Shown here: piece by piece, positions 11,033-22,721 of the stretch | Layout of the letters: each line of letters begins with the position of its first letter | How positions within the stretch are numbered: the first letter of the stretch is position 1 | DNA from: Cinnamomum chago | Taxonomy: Eukaryota; Streptophyta; Magnoliopsida; Laurales; Lauraceae | Direction of reading: 5' to 3' | DNA: 64,000 nt | NCBI GenBank assembly: GCA_038049695.1 | Contig: CP142452.1 | Location: 80,952,501-81,016,500 of the forward strand | The notes under the pieces: generated by a model | The model's database searches: none | The model's input: the letters and a program-made list of their open reading frames with translations, nothing else | Told to the model about the DNA's origin: nothing | Translations under genes and position numbers: made by a program

Positions 11033-12924
11033 TGTGCTCTTCCTTCCTTGCCTAGAGTGCAGCCTGCCTGCTGAAGACCGCCGGTAACTCAATGCTCCAG
11101 ACGGGGAAATGAAAGCAGAATTTGTTCGGAGGTTCGGATCCCTCCCAGATGTTCAATCTATTTTTAGCGGTTTCCTCATAGATCTTTATCATTAACGCAA
11201 CCTTCATTTTGCTCATTCATGGAGTTATATTAAGTACCTCTAAGAAAGATGATTGGTTGCCATATCCTGAGTTGTGCCACCCAGTTCTTTCAAAACCTCC
11301 AACTGTGAATGTTGAGAGTAATGTTTTCTTTTTGTTTTTTTTTTTTTGGTTTTGGGTACCCAGCTTAAGGGGGCTAAGACGGGCTAAGACTCCAGCTCTC
11401 ACAGGTGAGAGAAGTAAACCTTGGGTGGGGTAAAATATCTCTTAGGTGAGGGAAAGTGGCATGCCAAGGGTTTGTAACATGTCCAATCAGGTAAGAACGA
11501 TGCCTCTTTTTAGATAAGAGACTGTTTTTTTTAGAGAAATGTGTCTTCGCTTTAAGTGGAGAAGTTCTCAATGAAAGTTCATTATTTTGAATAGAATTAG
11601 TTACACAACCAATGTACTCATTTCTTGGTTAATCTCTGAAGTTAAACAAAATTAATCTCTGAAAACCTAAGCTTGATCCCATTATCCAAGATTGATGCAG
11701 TATTAGATAATGTAATCAGTTCTAAAGAGATAATCATTGGCTGAAGTAAGGACTTGGGGAAAATGTCTCCCGTTAAATTTCATATTAGAAAGGCTTGACA
11801 CCATAAATTGTCTTCTCCTATTGACTAACAAATCTAGAATTTAGTTGTTTAGCCGGCGAGGCACCTCTCCTCTATAAAAACAATAAGGGATCAATTCTTG
11901 GCTAGAACTCTAATTAATGGTAAGGGACTTGGAAGAGTACATTAGTTCGTATTAGAACTTTCCTTAAAAAGAAAAAAAACCAATCTACGGTTTAGAAGAT
12001 CTTGAAATTTCATCCTTTGTTCGGTCTAAAAAGGCCATTGACCATAGGCCTAAAAAAAAAAGGTCCACCTAAAATTCCTAGCCCTTTGATTTATAACCCT
12101 TAAAACTTAGCACTCTCTTTACTTCTTCCTTTTTTTCCTTTTTTCTTTTATTTTATAATCGATCAGTCCTATGATGGACATTGCTCCAATTAGGGTCAAA
12201 CTGAGGACGGTGGCAATTCATGGAGGAAAACGAGTGTAAGTGGCTTGGATTCAATCGCAGTGGGGCCTCGCTTGAGTTCAGTACATGAGATTATGAGCAA
12301 AGCCTGAGTTCGAGCCTAATATTAACTTCAGTCGAGTCTTTCTGGGTTGCTAGCTTGTCTTGTTGACAGCCCTATTTTTTGTCTATATAATGTCATACAT
12401 AAATCAATTGAGCCGAGCTCCATTACAACTTGAAGTAAGCTAGGAGGTCCAAAACTGAGCATGGCTCATGGAGTAAGCTAAGAGGTCCGAAACTGAGCAT
12501 CAACAGCCGAGCTCTGCCCAATCCAGCAGAGCTCCAACAGCTTGTTTTGTGAGACAAGCTTGGCTTATTACATCCCTTAAGTAGGTCCAATGGGTAATAA
12601 TTCCCAACTCAGAATATTGGCTCTTTCTCCTCTATTCATCTGTCGGTGTGGAACAGTAGTCCATCTTATTGCAAATATCCCATGGAGAGAAAAAGAATCA
12701 AGAAAAGCATTACTGATAACAGGAATGGTTGAGATCAGATCTCGAGCCATACGTGAGGGATTATAATGAGATTTCACAATGGAGACCACCTTTGAAAAAT
12801 CTAACCATTTTATATAAATTTTTAACTAGAATTTCTTCCTACCTTTTTGCTCAACCCCCCCAAAAAAAAAAAAAAAATTCATGAAATTGATTTCTCAAAT
12901 TAGACTCCAAAAGCATTGGTTGGG

Positions 12925-13790
12925 TGTAAGAAAGCAAAACGGTCTTATCTTTCCATTGATATGACATGGAATTTGATCATTATACTTAAGAAAACTGGAA
13001 CATTCTGTCTTTGGTGGGTTGGTAGGTATCACTTGTACTTGTCACAGCCATGGTCCATAATTTAAGTTAAAAAAAAAATTCATAAGAAAATTGTGAAACA
13101 AGCAAATCTTATCAAGTTTAGGATTGACTATAGACCTTTCAATGCTTCTAATTTGGGAGAGACTCGACTCCAAATATCCGATTATGGAATCAATTTTTTA
13201 TGGATCCATTGAGCTCTGGACCCAATAGCCATATACAATGTCTTCATTGTATCACACACACGCGCGTATATATAGCACTCATCCAGTGCACACACCTGTG
13301 CACCTAGATGTGGTGCGCACCTAGGGCCCCAACATGAGACGGATTAACGAGATTAGGAGAACTGGGCTCGCCCTACCTGGGTGTTAAATTTGGAGCCCAC
13401 CTAATCAGCCTAATTCCTTCATCAACAGCCAACAAGATTTAAATGTTTTGTTTTATGAAAAAAGAGTGCAATCAGTAAATGGCCCAGTCCATTTGAAATG
13501 GTGCAACTGCAAACCCTAGATCCTGTTGGGGCCTTCATCTTATTGCCGACATGGGTGAGTGTGGCGTGCATCGTTTGATTCACGCACACCATGTGCACTG
13601 GCTAATTTTATATATGGTGGATCCGGATTCAAATTCGGAAAAGCCTCTTTGGATGAATCAGGGCGGAGGAGAGATTGTGGCGCCCCCTGATTCAGGGATC
13701 TGTTTCCATATATGGTGGGTTGAAGTAACATTAAAATTTATATTCCTAGCTGGATCATTACATGAACATGTCGGAGACTGAGTAATTGTG
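12925..13790. repeat. Duplicated distal upstream block of the lipase genes, copy 1
   Basis: The segment matches 25840-26580 with moderate divergence, for example the shared CTTTGGTG, CATGGTC and ATCACACACAC patches. Each copy lies upstream of a full-length-type lipase (A and B), so this is part of the duplication unit. The copies carry different small insertions at the same TATATATGGTG site: a foldback here (about 13621-13707), a SINE body in the other. Confidence 0.75.
13621..13707. mobile_element. Small foldback insertion
   Basis: The arms GAATCAGGGCGG and CCCCCTGATTC are inverted repeats about 20-25 bp apart. The segment is absent from the paralogous block at 26466, where a different insertion sits. 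It is related in sequence to the foldback elements at 58469 and 61335. Confidence 0.45.
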
Positions 13791-15245
13791 TTTGTCCATA
13801 TCTGCTAGCAAGATAAGCCTTGCAAAAAATAAAAAAAGAAAAAGACGTTGTGTACTAGCCTTACTTGCCGTCAAATAATAGAGGGGCAGACTCTTATCTT
13901 AATATCTTATCATCCGCTGGCCTTGTGCGTCCACGTGCGGCATCTTTGGCCATAAATGCATTGCCTAACCAGGTTTTAACCATAGTTTACACTGCACCAA
14001 ATCAATGTGTATAGAGACTCCTCTCTCATTTCCACTTGTATGAAGTACCATGCAATCCATGAGAGGTAAAACTTTAATCACAACATGAGATCTCCTCTGA
14101 AAAATCCAGCATCCTCACACCCAATGAACACTCAAGAGATTTAGCGCTTCCAGTACCTTCAAACTAATAAGAGTTGTACTCAACGATATATTTATCATCA
14201 TAAAATATATAACTTAAGATATTCTTACAGTTTAAGGCCCCTAAATCAATGGTCATGATAATTTAATTAAAGTTATTTCTATCCAAAATCATATTCAAAA
14301 TGAGGATTTCCATCACACACTATTCTCTTATGATAAGTGGCGGACGTAGAATTCTTATTTTAGGGGGCAGACCCAAATAAGCAATTAGTTTTTAGAAGTG
14401 TATCAAAAGATTTTCAAGTGAGATTTATTGTGAACAAAATATTTTCATATGAATTATAGAAGTGGACCTAGGTGCAATAGGGCAACCGCCCCCAAAGACT
14501 TATTTGTAGGCCTGCCCTGCCTATATATGATTACCTTGCACCCAAGTGGGTCCCATTAGGGACTTAAAGTCTTACTTGTCATGGAAGTGTGAGAGGTGTC
14601 CCATGCTCCAATTCCATGTGTCCATGTGCAAGTCAAAATTGAGGCCGAATGGGTTGGGATTTGACCCGACACAACTTGTTGCCCTGCCTCCATTGCATGG
14701 ATTCCAAATTGCATGAATCCGGATCCTCTATCACGCTTCTGTAAATATTACATAGAAACGCTATCATAGGCGCGAGCGACGCGACAGAGGATCCAGACTC
14801 AAATTGCAAGGATTGCAATGTAAATTTTTAAGCCTTATACAAAGTTCAAAAGTATCACCATTGAATTGGCTCATTTTAAAGTTATTTTCTATCTATGATT
14901 TTTTTATTGTTTAATGGGAGATGCCCCTTAGAAGAATCTTTACCAGATGATCCGGCCTTGTTGTATATTTACCTCTTTTTAAATGAATACTGCTTACCAT
15001 TTGAAAAAAAAATAAAAATGGAATCCTCTGACTGGGTCATGAACGGTGACCGTGAATAGACCACCCAAGATTTGCCACGTTATTGTGGGCAGCCCATGCC
15101 CGATGCATAGCAGGCTGTCTGCGGTGATGCGACAGATCGTGAATGGTCCACTCACAGTCACCATGAGGTTTTATCTCACCAGATCCGGACTCATCATTCA
15201 TTATGGTGCCAAACATGTGACAATGATAACTATTAATTTGAATAT
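13791..15245. other. Non-coding stretch upstream of lipase A
   Basis: No gene was seen. 14338-14530 has weak MITE-like ends (TGGCGGACGTAG and CTGCCCTGCC). 14640-14820 is a unique GC-moderate patch. 15020-15180 is GC-richer with partial inverted symmetry. Confidence 0.45.
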
Positions 15246-15505
15246 GAGAGAGGCTAAATGCACACTGAGTTTGGCTCTCCACACATTGTTACTCTCTGCA
15301 CCCACCTCAGATTACTACATCGCCTTATCGTAAACTACCCTCCCTCAACTTTTCTCTACACTCCCTCTCTCTCCTTGTCTCTGTTCGCGGCCCGCCCTCT
15401 CTCCCTCTCCTTGTTTCTCTCCTTGCCTCTCTCTCTCCCTCTCCCTTTCACCCGCCCATGCCCACTCTCCCTCTCCCTCTCCCTCTCACCCACCCACGCC
15501 CACTT

Positions 15506-15536
<31 letters not shown>

Positions 15537-15709
15537 TTGTCGGAGGGCGTGGTGGTGGCTGGGAGTGGGGGATTAGGTAGGGTGGGTGGGAGTAGAAAGA
15601 AGTTGGGGATAGAGATATGTCCATTTAGGTAATTTAACACATGGGTGTATTGGTCTTTAAAAAATACAATATGCGAAGAGCAAAAGTCAGTGTGCATTTA
15701 GCAGCTCTC
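15246..15709. mobile_element. MULE-type MITE with 9-bp target duplication
   Basis: The ends are inverted repeats of about 35 bp: GAGAGAGGCTAAATGCACAC at the left, and GTGTGCATTTAGCAGCTCTC at the right. They are flanked by TTTGAATAT (15237-15245) and TTTGAGTAT (15710-15718). A 9-bp duplication fits Mutator-like transposition. The interior is a CT-rich, low-complexity tract with 27 consecutive C residues (15506-15532). Pro/Ser- or Arg/Glu-rich frames across it are composition artefacts. Confidence 0.85.
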
Positions 15710-16820
15710 TTTGAGTATTTTAACTCACTCATGTGCATAATAGAATACATGTACACCTAACATTTGATTGGAAGAGATATTATTTATTTGGACAAAAAAA
15801 AATTTCAGGTAAATGACAAACTATGAAAGTTAATCTAATTCAATTTTCTATATAGCTATACTTCAACCGTATAAAGCAATTGCTTATGAAAAGTCATAGG
15901 AGATAACCAGTACATAAAAAAAACACTGTCGTCAGCAGTGAGGCCTTCTTGCATAAGGGGAGTAGGTTGATTAAGTAAGCTACTGCAATAATATAAAGCA
16001 AAGAGTACTTACGAGAATTAATTAACTTTAGCCCACAGTTGGCATGGGAAAGCAAAGTGGCAAAGAACTGTAGCAATGAGGTTTTCTTCCATATGATGAT
16101 CTTGTCCTTTCGGTTTGCTTGTAGTCAAAGGTTGAATGGTTAAGTGGTGTTGGCACATCGGTAATACAAATACGATAGAGATAATCTCTAGATCTTCACA
16201 TCCTGCTGATAGTATCAATGGTGTCCCGAAGGCCAATCAAGGAAAGTTAACTATATTTAATTTTGTTGGGTTTACGCCTTTATGGGTTTTGGTTTTGGCT
16301 CATTTTGTAGGCTCAATCCAGTTGTATTAGGATTGAGAGGTAGTTTGATCTTTGTCCAAAACTACTTTTAATCTCTTTTAGTTCTAATTATAGTGAGGTG
16401 AAAAAAACTTCATTGGGTGAATAAGAAAACGAGCTTTGTCCGCAGATACATGTATGGAATCACCAAGAACATAAATCTTATGTTCGCTTTAATGCGGCTT
16501 CATATATTTACCTGTTGATAGTACTCTTCCGCACAAGCATCCCAACAATTTTGACCTTGTATTAAGCAATGAATAGAGAAATTCCTATAGTTCTTGTCTA
16601 CCTTCCAACATGTACGCTTGATGGTCCACCACGTCTTTTCTATGCTCCCACCTAAGCCTGTCAAAAAAGAGATCATAATAAAGAATGAAAAAGTCTCCTT
16701 GGAGAATTGAAAGTGAAGTAAGCAGACCTCGTTTTTCACATGGGTGTACGACCAAATATGCCCATCCCGCTGAACCTTTATAAAATAGATTAAACTAAAT
16801 GTGTTGATGACCAAAATCTC
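15710..16820. other. Upstream region of lipase A
   Basis: No gene was recognised. The part from about 16590 onward is homologous to the DNA upstream of lipase B (34980-35257), for example the motif TTCCAACATGTACGCTT at about 16606, which occurs twice in B (35012 and 35047). This shared stretch is the best candidate for the lipase promoter. Confidence 0.6.
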
Positions 16821-16830
16821 TATTTAAATA
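16821..16830 (+). promoter_or_regulatory. Putative TATA element of lipase A
   Basis: TATTTAAATA lies 84 bp before the ATG, followed by a CT-rich leader (TCTTCCTTCTCC) typical of plant 5' leaders. The corresponding place in lipase B reads TATTTACGG, so the element is degraded there. Confidence 0.55.
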
Positions 16831-16913
16831 AAGAGCCCTATCGCCTAGCCTTCAGAACACCCTGCATCTCTCCTTCTTCCCTTGTTCCACGTCCTTCTCT
16901 TCCTTCTCCTACC

Positions 16914-19900
16914 ATGGCCTCATCTGACTACATGATCTACCGTCCAGAGGAAGTGGGGTGCCTTGATCTTCTTCGCCTATGTCTCTTCAAGAGAAGACTA
17001 TCCGATTGCAAGTTTGTGGAGGGCTCCCACTCTCAAGGCTCAAAGCTAGAGAATGAAAGTGCCGAAGCTAATTGGATAGTGGGCTTCACCCTAATCATTC
17101 AGAAGATATTGTTGCTATTGGACGTACCATTACGCATCTTGGGCTTCATCATTGAGTTTTCTTTGAATTTGCTGTCGCTTAATGGAGGATTTTTACGTTT
17201 GATTTCTCGTATTATAACATGTAGGTACAAAGACTCAAGAACTGATGTGGGATAGATGGATAATAAATACTGCGTACAGTATATTTCTAGTGTAACTGCA
17301 CGTACTACTGCATTTATGTCTAATTTCTTGGTAGCTACATACAGTAGATGCATTTCATTTTATATGTTATCATGCTCAACAATCCACTATCCGACATGTT
17401 TATAAGGTTAAGGATTATATAATACACATATATGTACAGTTGCACATTCCATATAAGATATTCTTGTACTTCACATTTCTTATGCACTCATTATATCCGG
17501 GTTTTTTTTGTATGTGTGCGCGCGCGCGATTTCATCTCTCTTTCCTGGCCCATCTGAATCTAACCTGAGATTTTCCAGAAGGGCTGAGCTTAAGCTTAAC
17601 TCCCACACCCATGGGCTGCATCATCATCATCACTATATCATCAAAATCTTCTGATAGTCTAAGAGAAAGCTAAAGTGGTTCCTATGCGTACCTATGGCTT
17701 GGGCAAGCTTTAGCTGCGCTTAAACTCGCCCATGAACACATCTTTCTTTCAAACCCCTCTATACTGTTCTATGAGGAAAGTGTAATGATATCTTTCAATT
17801 TAAATTTCATTCTTGAGAAAACTATTATTTCCACAAATTGTCTATTTTATATATTTTCTGGACTTTTATTTGATCCCTGATTTTCTCATGATATTTCCAA
17901 ATGGGTGTAGATTTTGAAAATGTATCTGAAACATACGAGAGACACTACCCTAGTTCTAGCCACCTCTTCTTTTTTTTCCTGGTAAAGAATCCCCACCTCA
18001 TGATGTGCATGAACCGTGTCAGATGAGGTGAATTACATCATGTCAGTAAGACCCAACATTATTTGCAAAAACAATAGTAAAAAGGAAAAAGAGTTCCTTA
18101 AGCTTAAGCATAATCAGTGGTGCAGGTGGCTGCTTGTCCTTTTCAGAATTCTTTTATTCCTTTTTCCACGTCACGTGGGACCCATATGATTGTGTGTGGC
18201 TGGTAGATACGACCTGTATCCATGTGGACTGTATCCACTAGATGATATTGTTTGATTCAAAGCTTCTTATAATTAGTATTGTTTATATTAATTTTTAATA
18301 GGTTTCTTAATGCTGGAATTACATTAATTTATTTAAAAAATGCTCTGCAGAATAATGATCTTGTAATCCTTTTTTTTAGAGTTGTTGAGTGATAATTTAA
18401 AAAATCTTGTCTCTTCACATTAGCAATATTTTCTAGTGGTCTGTTTGGATTAAAAAAAGAGCAAACAGAATAAATGGTGGGGGCAGGAGAGAATTGTGTA
18501 TAGTTCAAAATTGTACTGTAGACAAATTTCTCTCCACATGTTTTGTTTTGTTTTGTTTAACTCTTCAAGACCTTAAGAAATCAGGATTTGATTTTCACTG
18601 GTTTCTTTTCTCAGGTTCTGTAGTGATTCCCGAGCAAGACTCTGAGAACTACCGATCGTACATCGGCCATTTAGATGGACGGTTGGATCTGTACAAGACC
18701 TTATTGTTTCACAATTATCCGCCCCAGATGCGTACTCTTAACACATCCAACGACGTGAATTTCATGGATCTCATCATGCTGGCTGCTGAGGTTGCCTACG
18801 AGAATGAAGCATACATCAAGAAAGCTGTTAAGCATTGGAAGGTAGGTTTTGGTTCTTCTAAAGGGATGATCTCAAAGAAACTCAGTCGAAATTGACCGAT
18901 TTGGCTTTGGTACTATATGAGAAACTCAGTCAATACGTTTTAGCCAGACTTGGGTGGACTTGGTCAAAGCTCAGTTGACTCAGCTAAGACACAGCCAGGA
19001 CTCAGCCGAGTCATTGGTTCAACTCGGTCAATAGCTCAAATGTCCCAAGTTTCTGACCTTTTGGACAATGGATTTATGTTTTAAAATGTTGTTGCAAGTA
19101 AATTTTCCTCCATCCACCTGTGCCGCAAGACATTTATAGTTTGATTAGATGACCAGCACCTCATGTGCTAGTGGCATGTTGATCAAACCATTAATTTGAT
19201 GGGCCATTACAGGGAAAGGCATCCCTAATTTGACGATCTTTTCTAATAACCATTGACCTATTCTGAGATTCTGGATAGAAAAATGTCCTGAAATGTGGGA
19301 TGAGCCAAACCGATCCCATGATTTAGCTGTTTATCCCTACTAAAATTATTTAATTAAGTTTATTTAACTAACCATTGCTACCCATTTCTCAAAGTGGTAG
19401 GAGGTGAGGCAGCATAAATACTTTTGAATACTCAATCTCGCTTGACGAGTAGAGCCCACTCCTCAACACTATATTGGATCATATTTTGTCCTTAACATTA
19501 TGCAGAATAAAGAAACAACATGGTCCAATGATTGCTAGGCCCAGCCATTGGACTTCCCAACATATTTAGCAGCAATGGGCCTTATCAATTACAAAAGGCT
19601 GGATACCGCCTAAATAAATAGTCAGATGGCTAAATGGCATGGACAAGGGCCAGCTTTTGGGATACAGTTTTGGCTCATTTTCCTCAATCTTACTTATTTA
19701 TAACCTAATAATGTGCCTAAATTACCCCCTTTTTTTTCATATGCAGATGCACTTTGTACGGTTCTTCAACTGCTGGAACGGTAAGGATCAAATTCAGTGA
19801 TGATTACTGGTAAAAGTCAATGGACAAAGCTAATAGCAATCAGATCCATAGCCCATTTTCGAGCTTGGTGAATAGATTAGATGATATTTAGAATAATCTC

Positions 19901-21419
19901 TTACAAATTGAATGATACAAGCATCCATTAATAGCTGTGGATCTTTTGCATTTCAAATCTATTCGGACCGTCAGTCACTACGGGCTTATGGATTGATGGG
20001 CCCCTTAAAAATTTTACTAGTTAAATAAAAGCAATTAGTTCTTTTTCTACTATTTAGGTAATCAATCTAAATCAATTCTAACAAGTAACCTTGTCTTTCA
20101 GTGTTCCTGAAGGAGTTTGGTACCCAAGCTTATATCTTTTGCGATCGGTCCGTGGATGCCAAACTGATAGTGGTGTCCTTTCGTGGCACAGAAACCTTCA
20201 ATGCCAAGGATTGGATGACCGATGTCGATCTCTCTTGGATTGCAATGGGCAAAATGGGAAGGGCCCATCTGGGATTCATGAAAGCCATGGGCCTCCAAGA
20301 TGAGAAGGACTATTTGAAGGGTTGGCCCAAGGACTACCAAGGAGAGAAAGGCAAGCCTTTGGCATATTACAGCATACGAGATACACTCAAGACACTGTTA
20401 CAAGTGCACAAGAATGCTAAGATAGTGGTCACAGGACACAGCCTTGGTGGAGCCCTTGCAGCCATCTTTCCTTCTATACTCATTTTACATGATGAAACCA
20501 CCATATTGAACCGCTTAGCCGGTGTTCTGACTTATGGGCAGCCAAGAGTTGGAGATGAGACCTTTGGCAGTTTCATCGAAGCACGCCTGCAGAATTCAGG
20601 GCTTCAACAGTTCTATTATAGAGTGGTCTACAGGTATGATGTGGTTCCAAGAGTCCCCTTTGATGACCCTACTATTTCTCAATTCAAGCACTTTGGATGC
20701 TGCATCTACTTCAGTAGTTGGTATGAAGGACAGGTGAGCTTTTTAGTTAGTTCCTTAATTCTTGTTCCTTCTTTTCATTTTGCACATGTTTATTATGTCT
20801 TTTCCAACTGTTTCCATGGAAAGGGAAACGAGTGAAGGCTTTTATAATGGGGGCGATGGGTGGATTGACAAATAGTTGATTTTCCTTTCATAGAGGACGA
20901 GGACTAGGAAAACTGTCTCAACGTGCAAAACTGTTTGAAAATGCCTAAAAACATTAGTACTAGTGAAAGCAATTGTATATACAACTATACAAGCATTCAA
21001 ACTAGCTACTATTATACTATATAGGCATGTTTCCATATTCCAGATTCACTCTATTAAGAAAAAGCCTTGAGACATTATCAAGAGTATTTTACCTCATCAA
21101 AATGAGGTAAGCTAAAAGCACGGGGGTTTTCTCATTTTTATTTCATGTGTTTGATGAACAGAGGATGAAGGAAGAGCCTAACAAGAACTACTTCGATCCA
21201 AAATACCTTCCTTCCAAGTCCTTCAATGCATGTAAAGACCTGATCACGTCGCTTTTCTTGAGCAAGACACAAGGAAAAGATTTTAAGGAGAGTGGGGCTT
21301 GCATCATGTATAGGATAACAGGGCTTCTCATTCCTGGCGTAGGCTCCCATAACACAAGGGATTATCTGAATGCAATAAGGCTCGGAAAGATGACCATATC
21401 AGACAAGGCAATGGTCTAG
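16914..21419 (+). CDS. Lipase copy A: OBL1-like class 3 triacylglycerol lipase, intact
   Basis: A predicted oil-body triacylglycerol lipase that would hydrolyse storage or cytosolic lipid-droplet triacylglycerol. Exons inferred from splice consensus and the paralogues: 16914-17220, 18615-18841, 19747-19780, 20102-20733 and 21162-21419. They sum to 1458 nt (485 aa). The start lies in ACCATGGCC. Residues about 50-100 are hydrophobic ([16 protein letters not shown] and on), as in the membrane or oil-body anchoring N-terminus of this family. Exon 2 has GHLDGRLDLYK, exon 3 is only 34 nt (MHFVRFFNCWN), and exon 4 holds FRGTE (oxyanion region) and GHSLGG with nucleophile Ser303. Likely Asp369 (YRYDVVPR) and His463 (GVGSHN) complete the triad. 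Introns use GT-AG; the intron 1 donor GTAGGT at 17221 keeps phase 1. No stop or frameshift was found. It is the only intact member here. Substrate and expression are inferred from the family. Confidence 0.92.
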
Positions 21420-22009
21420 GCCCTCCAGTACAGCACTCTCATTGTAGTTCATGTATTTTTATCATCTTCCGCTTTCAATTAGGATGTTTGTGAATCCTGC
21501 ATGGTGTTTGTGGATCTTTCGTCATTGTATTTCTTTGCTTTAAAAATAGCAAGTTTCATGGTTCCTTTTACCCAAAAAAATAAAGTTTCATGGTTCCTAT
21601 ATTCACAATTTCTTTGTGCATTTCAATGAAACGAGGCGGTTCTAGAAATAAGTAATGGCAGGGGCGTTTTTACCCTTTCATAAAAGAATTCTACAAATTA
21701 CCCATTTCAGAATGGGCATTACTGCCCGTAAATAATATCTAACTTATCAATTGAGGAACTCACAATCAATTTGAAGGGCCCAGTACCATCAAATATGTAT
21801 ATATTAATCTGGCATTCACACATTTTATCATAATTAAGCAATATAAAAGCTAACATTAATACTATGGATGAAGACTATGACCACATGTTAATATTTTCCT
21901 TCACTAAGCCATAAAGACCGCATTGAACATCTAGTCATCGGTATTTTATATTCTCCTGAATTTAGATGTGCACCAAAAGACTAATATTGAGCACGAGATC
22001 CTTTTTTTC

Positions 22010-22011
<2 letters not shown>

Positions 22012-22053
<42 letters not shown>
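22012..22053. repeat. (AT)21 microsatellite
   Basis: A pure AT dinucleotide run of about 42 bp. The paralogous position (412-429) has about 18 bp, so the tract changed length after duplication. Confidence 0.9.
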
Positions 22054-22055
<2 letters not shown>

Positions 22056-22289
22056 CCCATTGATGCTGACATGTGTGGGCTTCCACATAGACATAATTAA
22101 TAGCTGATAAACTCGTTTCCTAACCATTTGATTGGTCTGGAATAGCATATAGTCCATTTGTTCACATATCAAGATTCGAATCATGCCTCTAAGTTTTTTA
22201 AAGTGCCAGATAATTTATATTCTCTACTTATACGAATAAAAGAAATTTGATTAAACGGGTTATCTATAGACTTAGGTGCCGTTTGCGCC

Positions 22290-22721
22290 TAGGGGTGTTC
22301 ATGGATCAGGCCAACCAAGCACAGCTGGGTTTGGCCTTGGCTTGAGCCTTAGTTTTTGGTGCTTGGGTCACGCTCAAACTATTTATTTCAGCCTGTTTAA
22401 TTAATAGGCCAGGCTTGGATCCAGTGGCAAAAAGCTCAAAACTGACCGGCTGAAAAAATATTTACAAGTAGAACACATGGTATGGCAATCGAAGTATTGA
22501 ACCCATGACATCTCAAAGGGAGAATCACGGCCAAATCACTTGAGATAAGACTTTGTCATAATTAAACTTGTCTTTTTCATATTTGATCATGTAAATATGG
22601 CCGGGCTCGGGCTTAATTATCTTCAAGTGGGATCAACTCTGGCCAGCTAGTTCTGGCCTGAGTCGGGCTTGGATCTAGAGTTTGTAAGTCTATTCCTTGG
22701 CCCGGCCCATGAACACTTGCA
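22290..22721. mobile_element. hAT-type MITE, copy 2
   Basis: Paralogue of the element at 665-1093, with the same ends (TAGGGGTGTTCATGG and CATGAACACTTGCA) and the same minus-strand tRNA-like patch (about 22470-22560). It has small internal indels relative to the first copy. It was carried here by the segmental duplication rather than by a new insertion. Confidence 0.65.

Larger units (their letters stand above)
9401..12924. other. Long intergenic stretch without a recognised gene
   Basis: No reliable coding region is present. 9810-10050 is GC-rich with repeated GGCC/GGGCC words like a degraded hAT MITE, and a related patch lies near 10940-10990. 11330-11350 and 12120-12150 are T-rich runs. 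A 31-bp motif (AGTAAGCTA...) is directly repeated at about 12434 and 12471. Open frames of 60-93 codons look fortuitous. Confidence 0.5.

Noticed and set aside
14338..14530. A possible hAT MITE
   Set aside because: The ends are only weakly inverse and no 8-bp duplication could be read. Not supported well enough to list.
15258..15697. Overlapping open frames on both strands (113-124 codons)
   Set aside because: They cross a CT-rich, low-complexity MITE interior with a C27 run. The proteins are pure Ser/Pro/Leu or Arg/Glu repeats.
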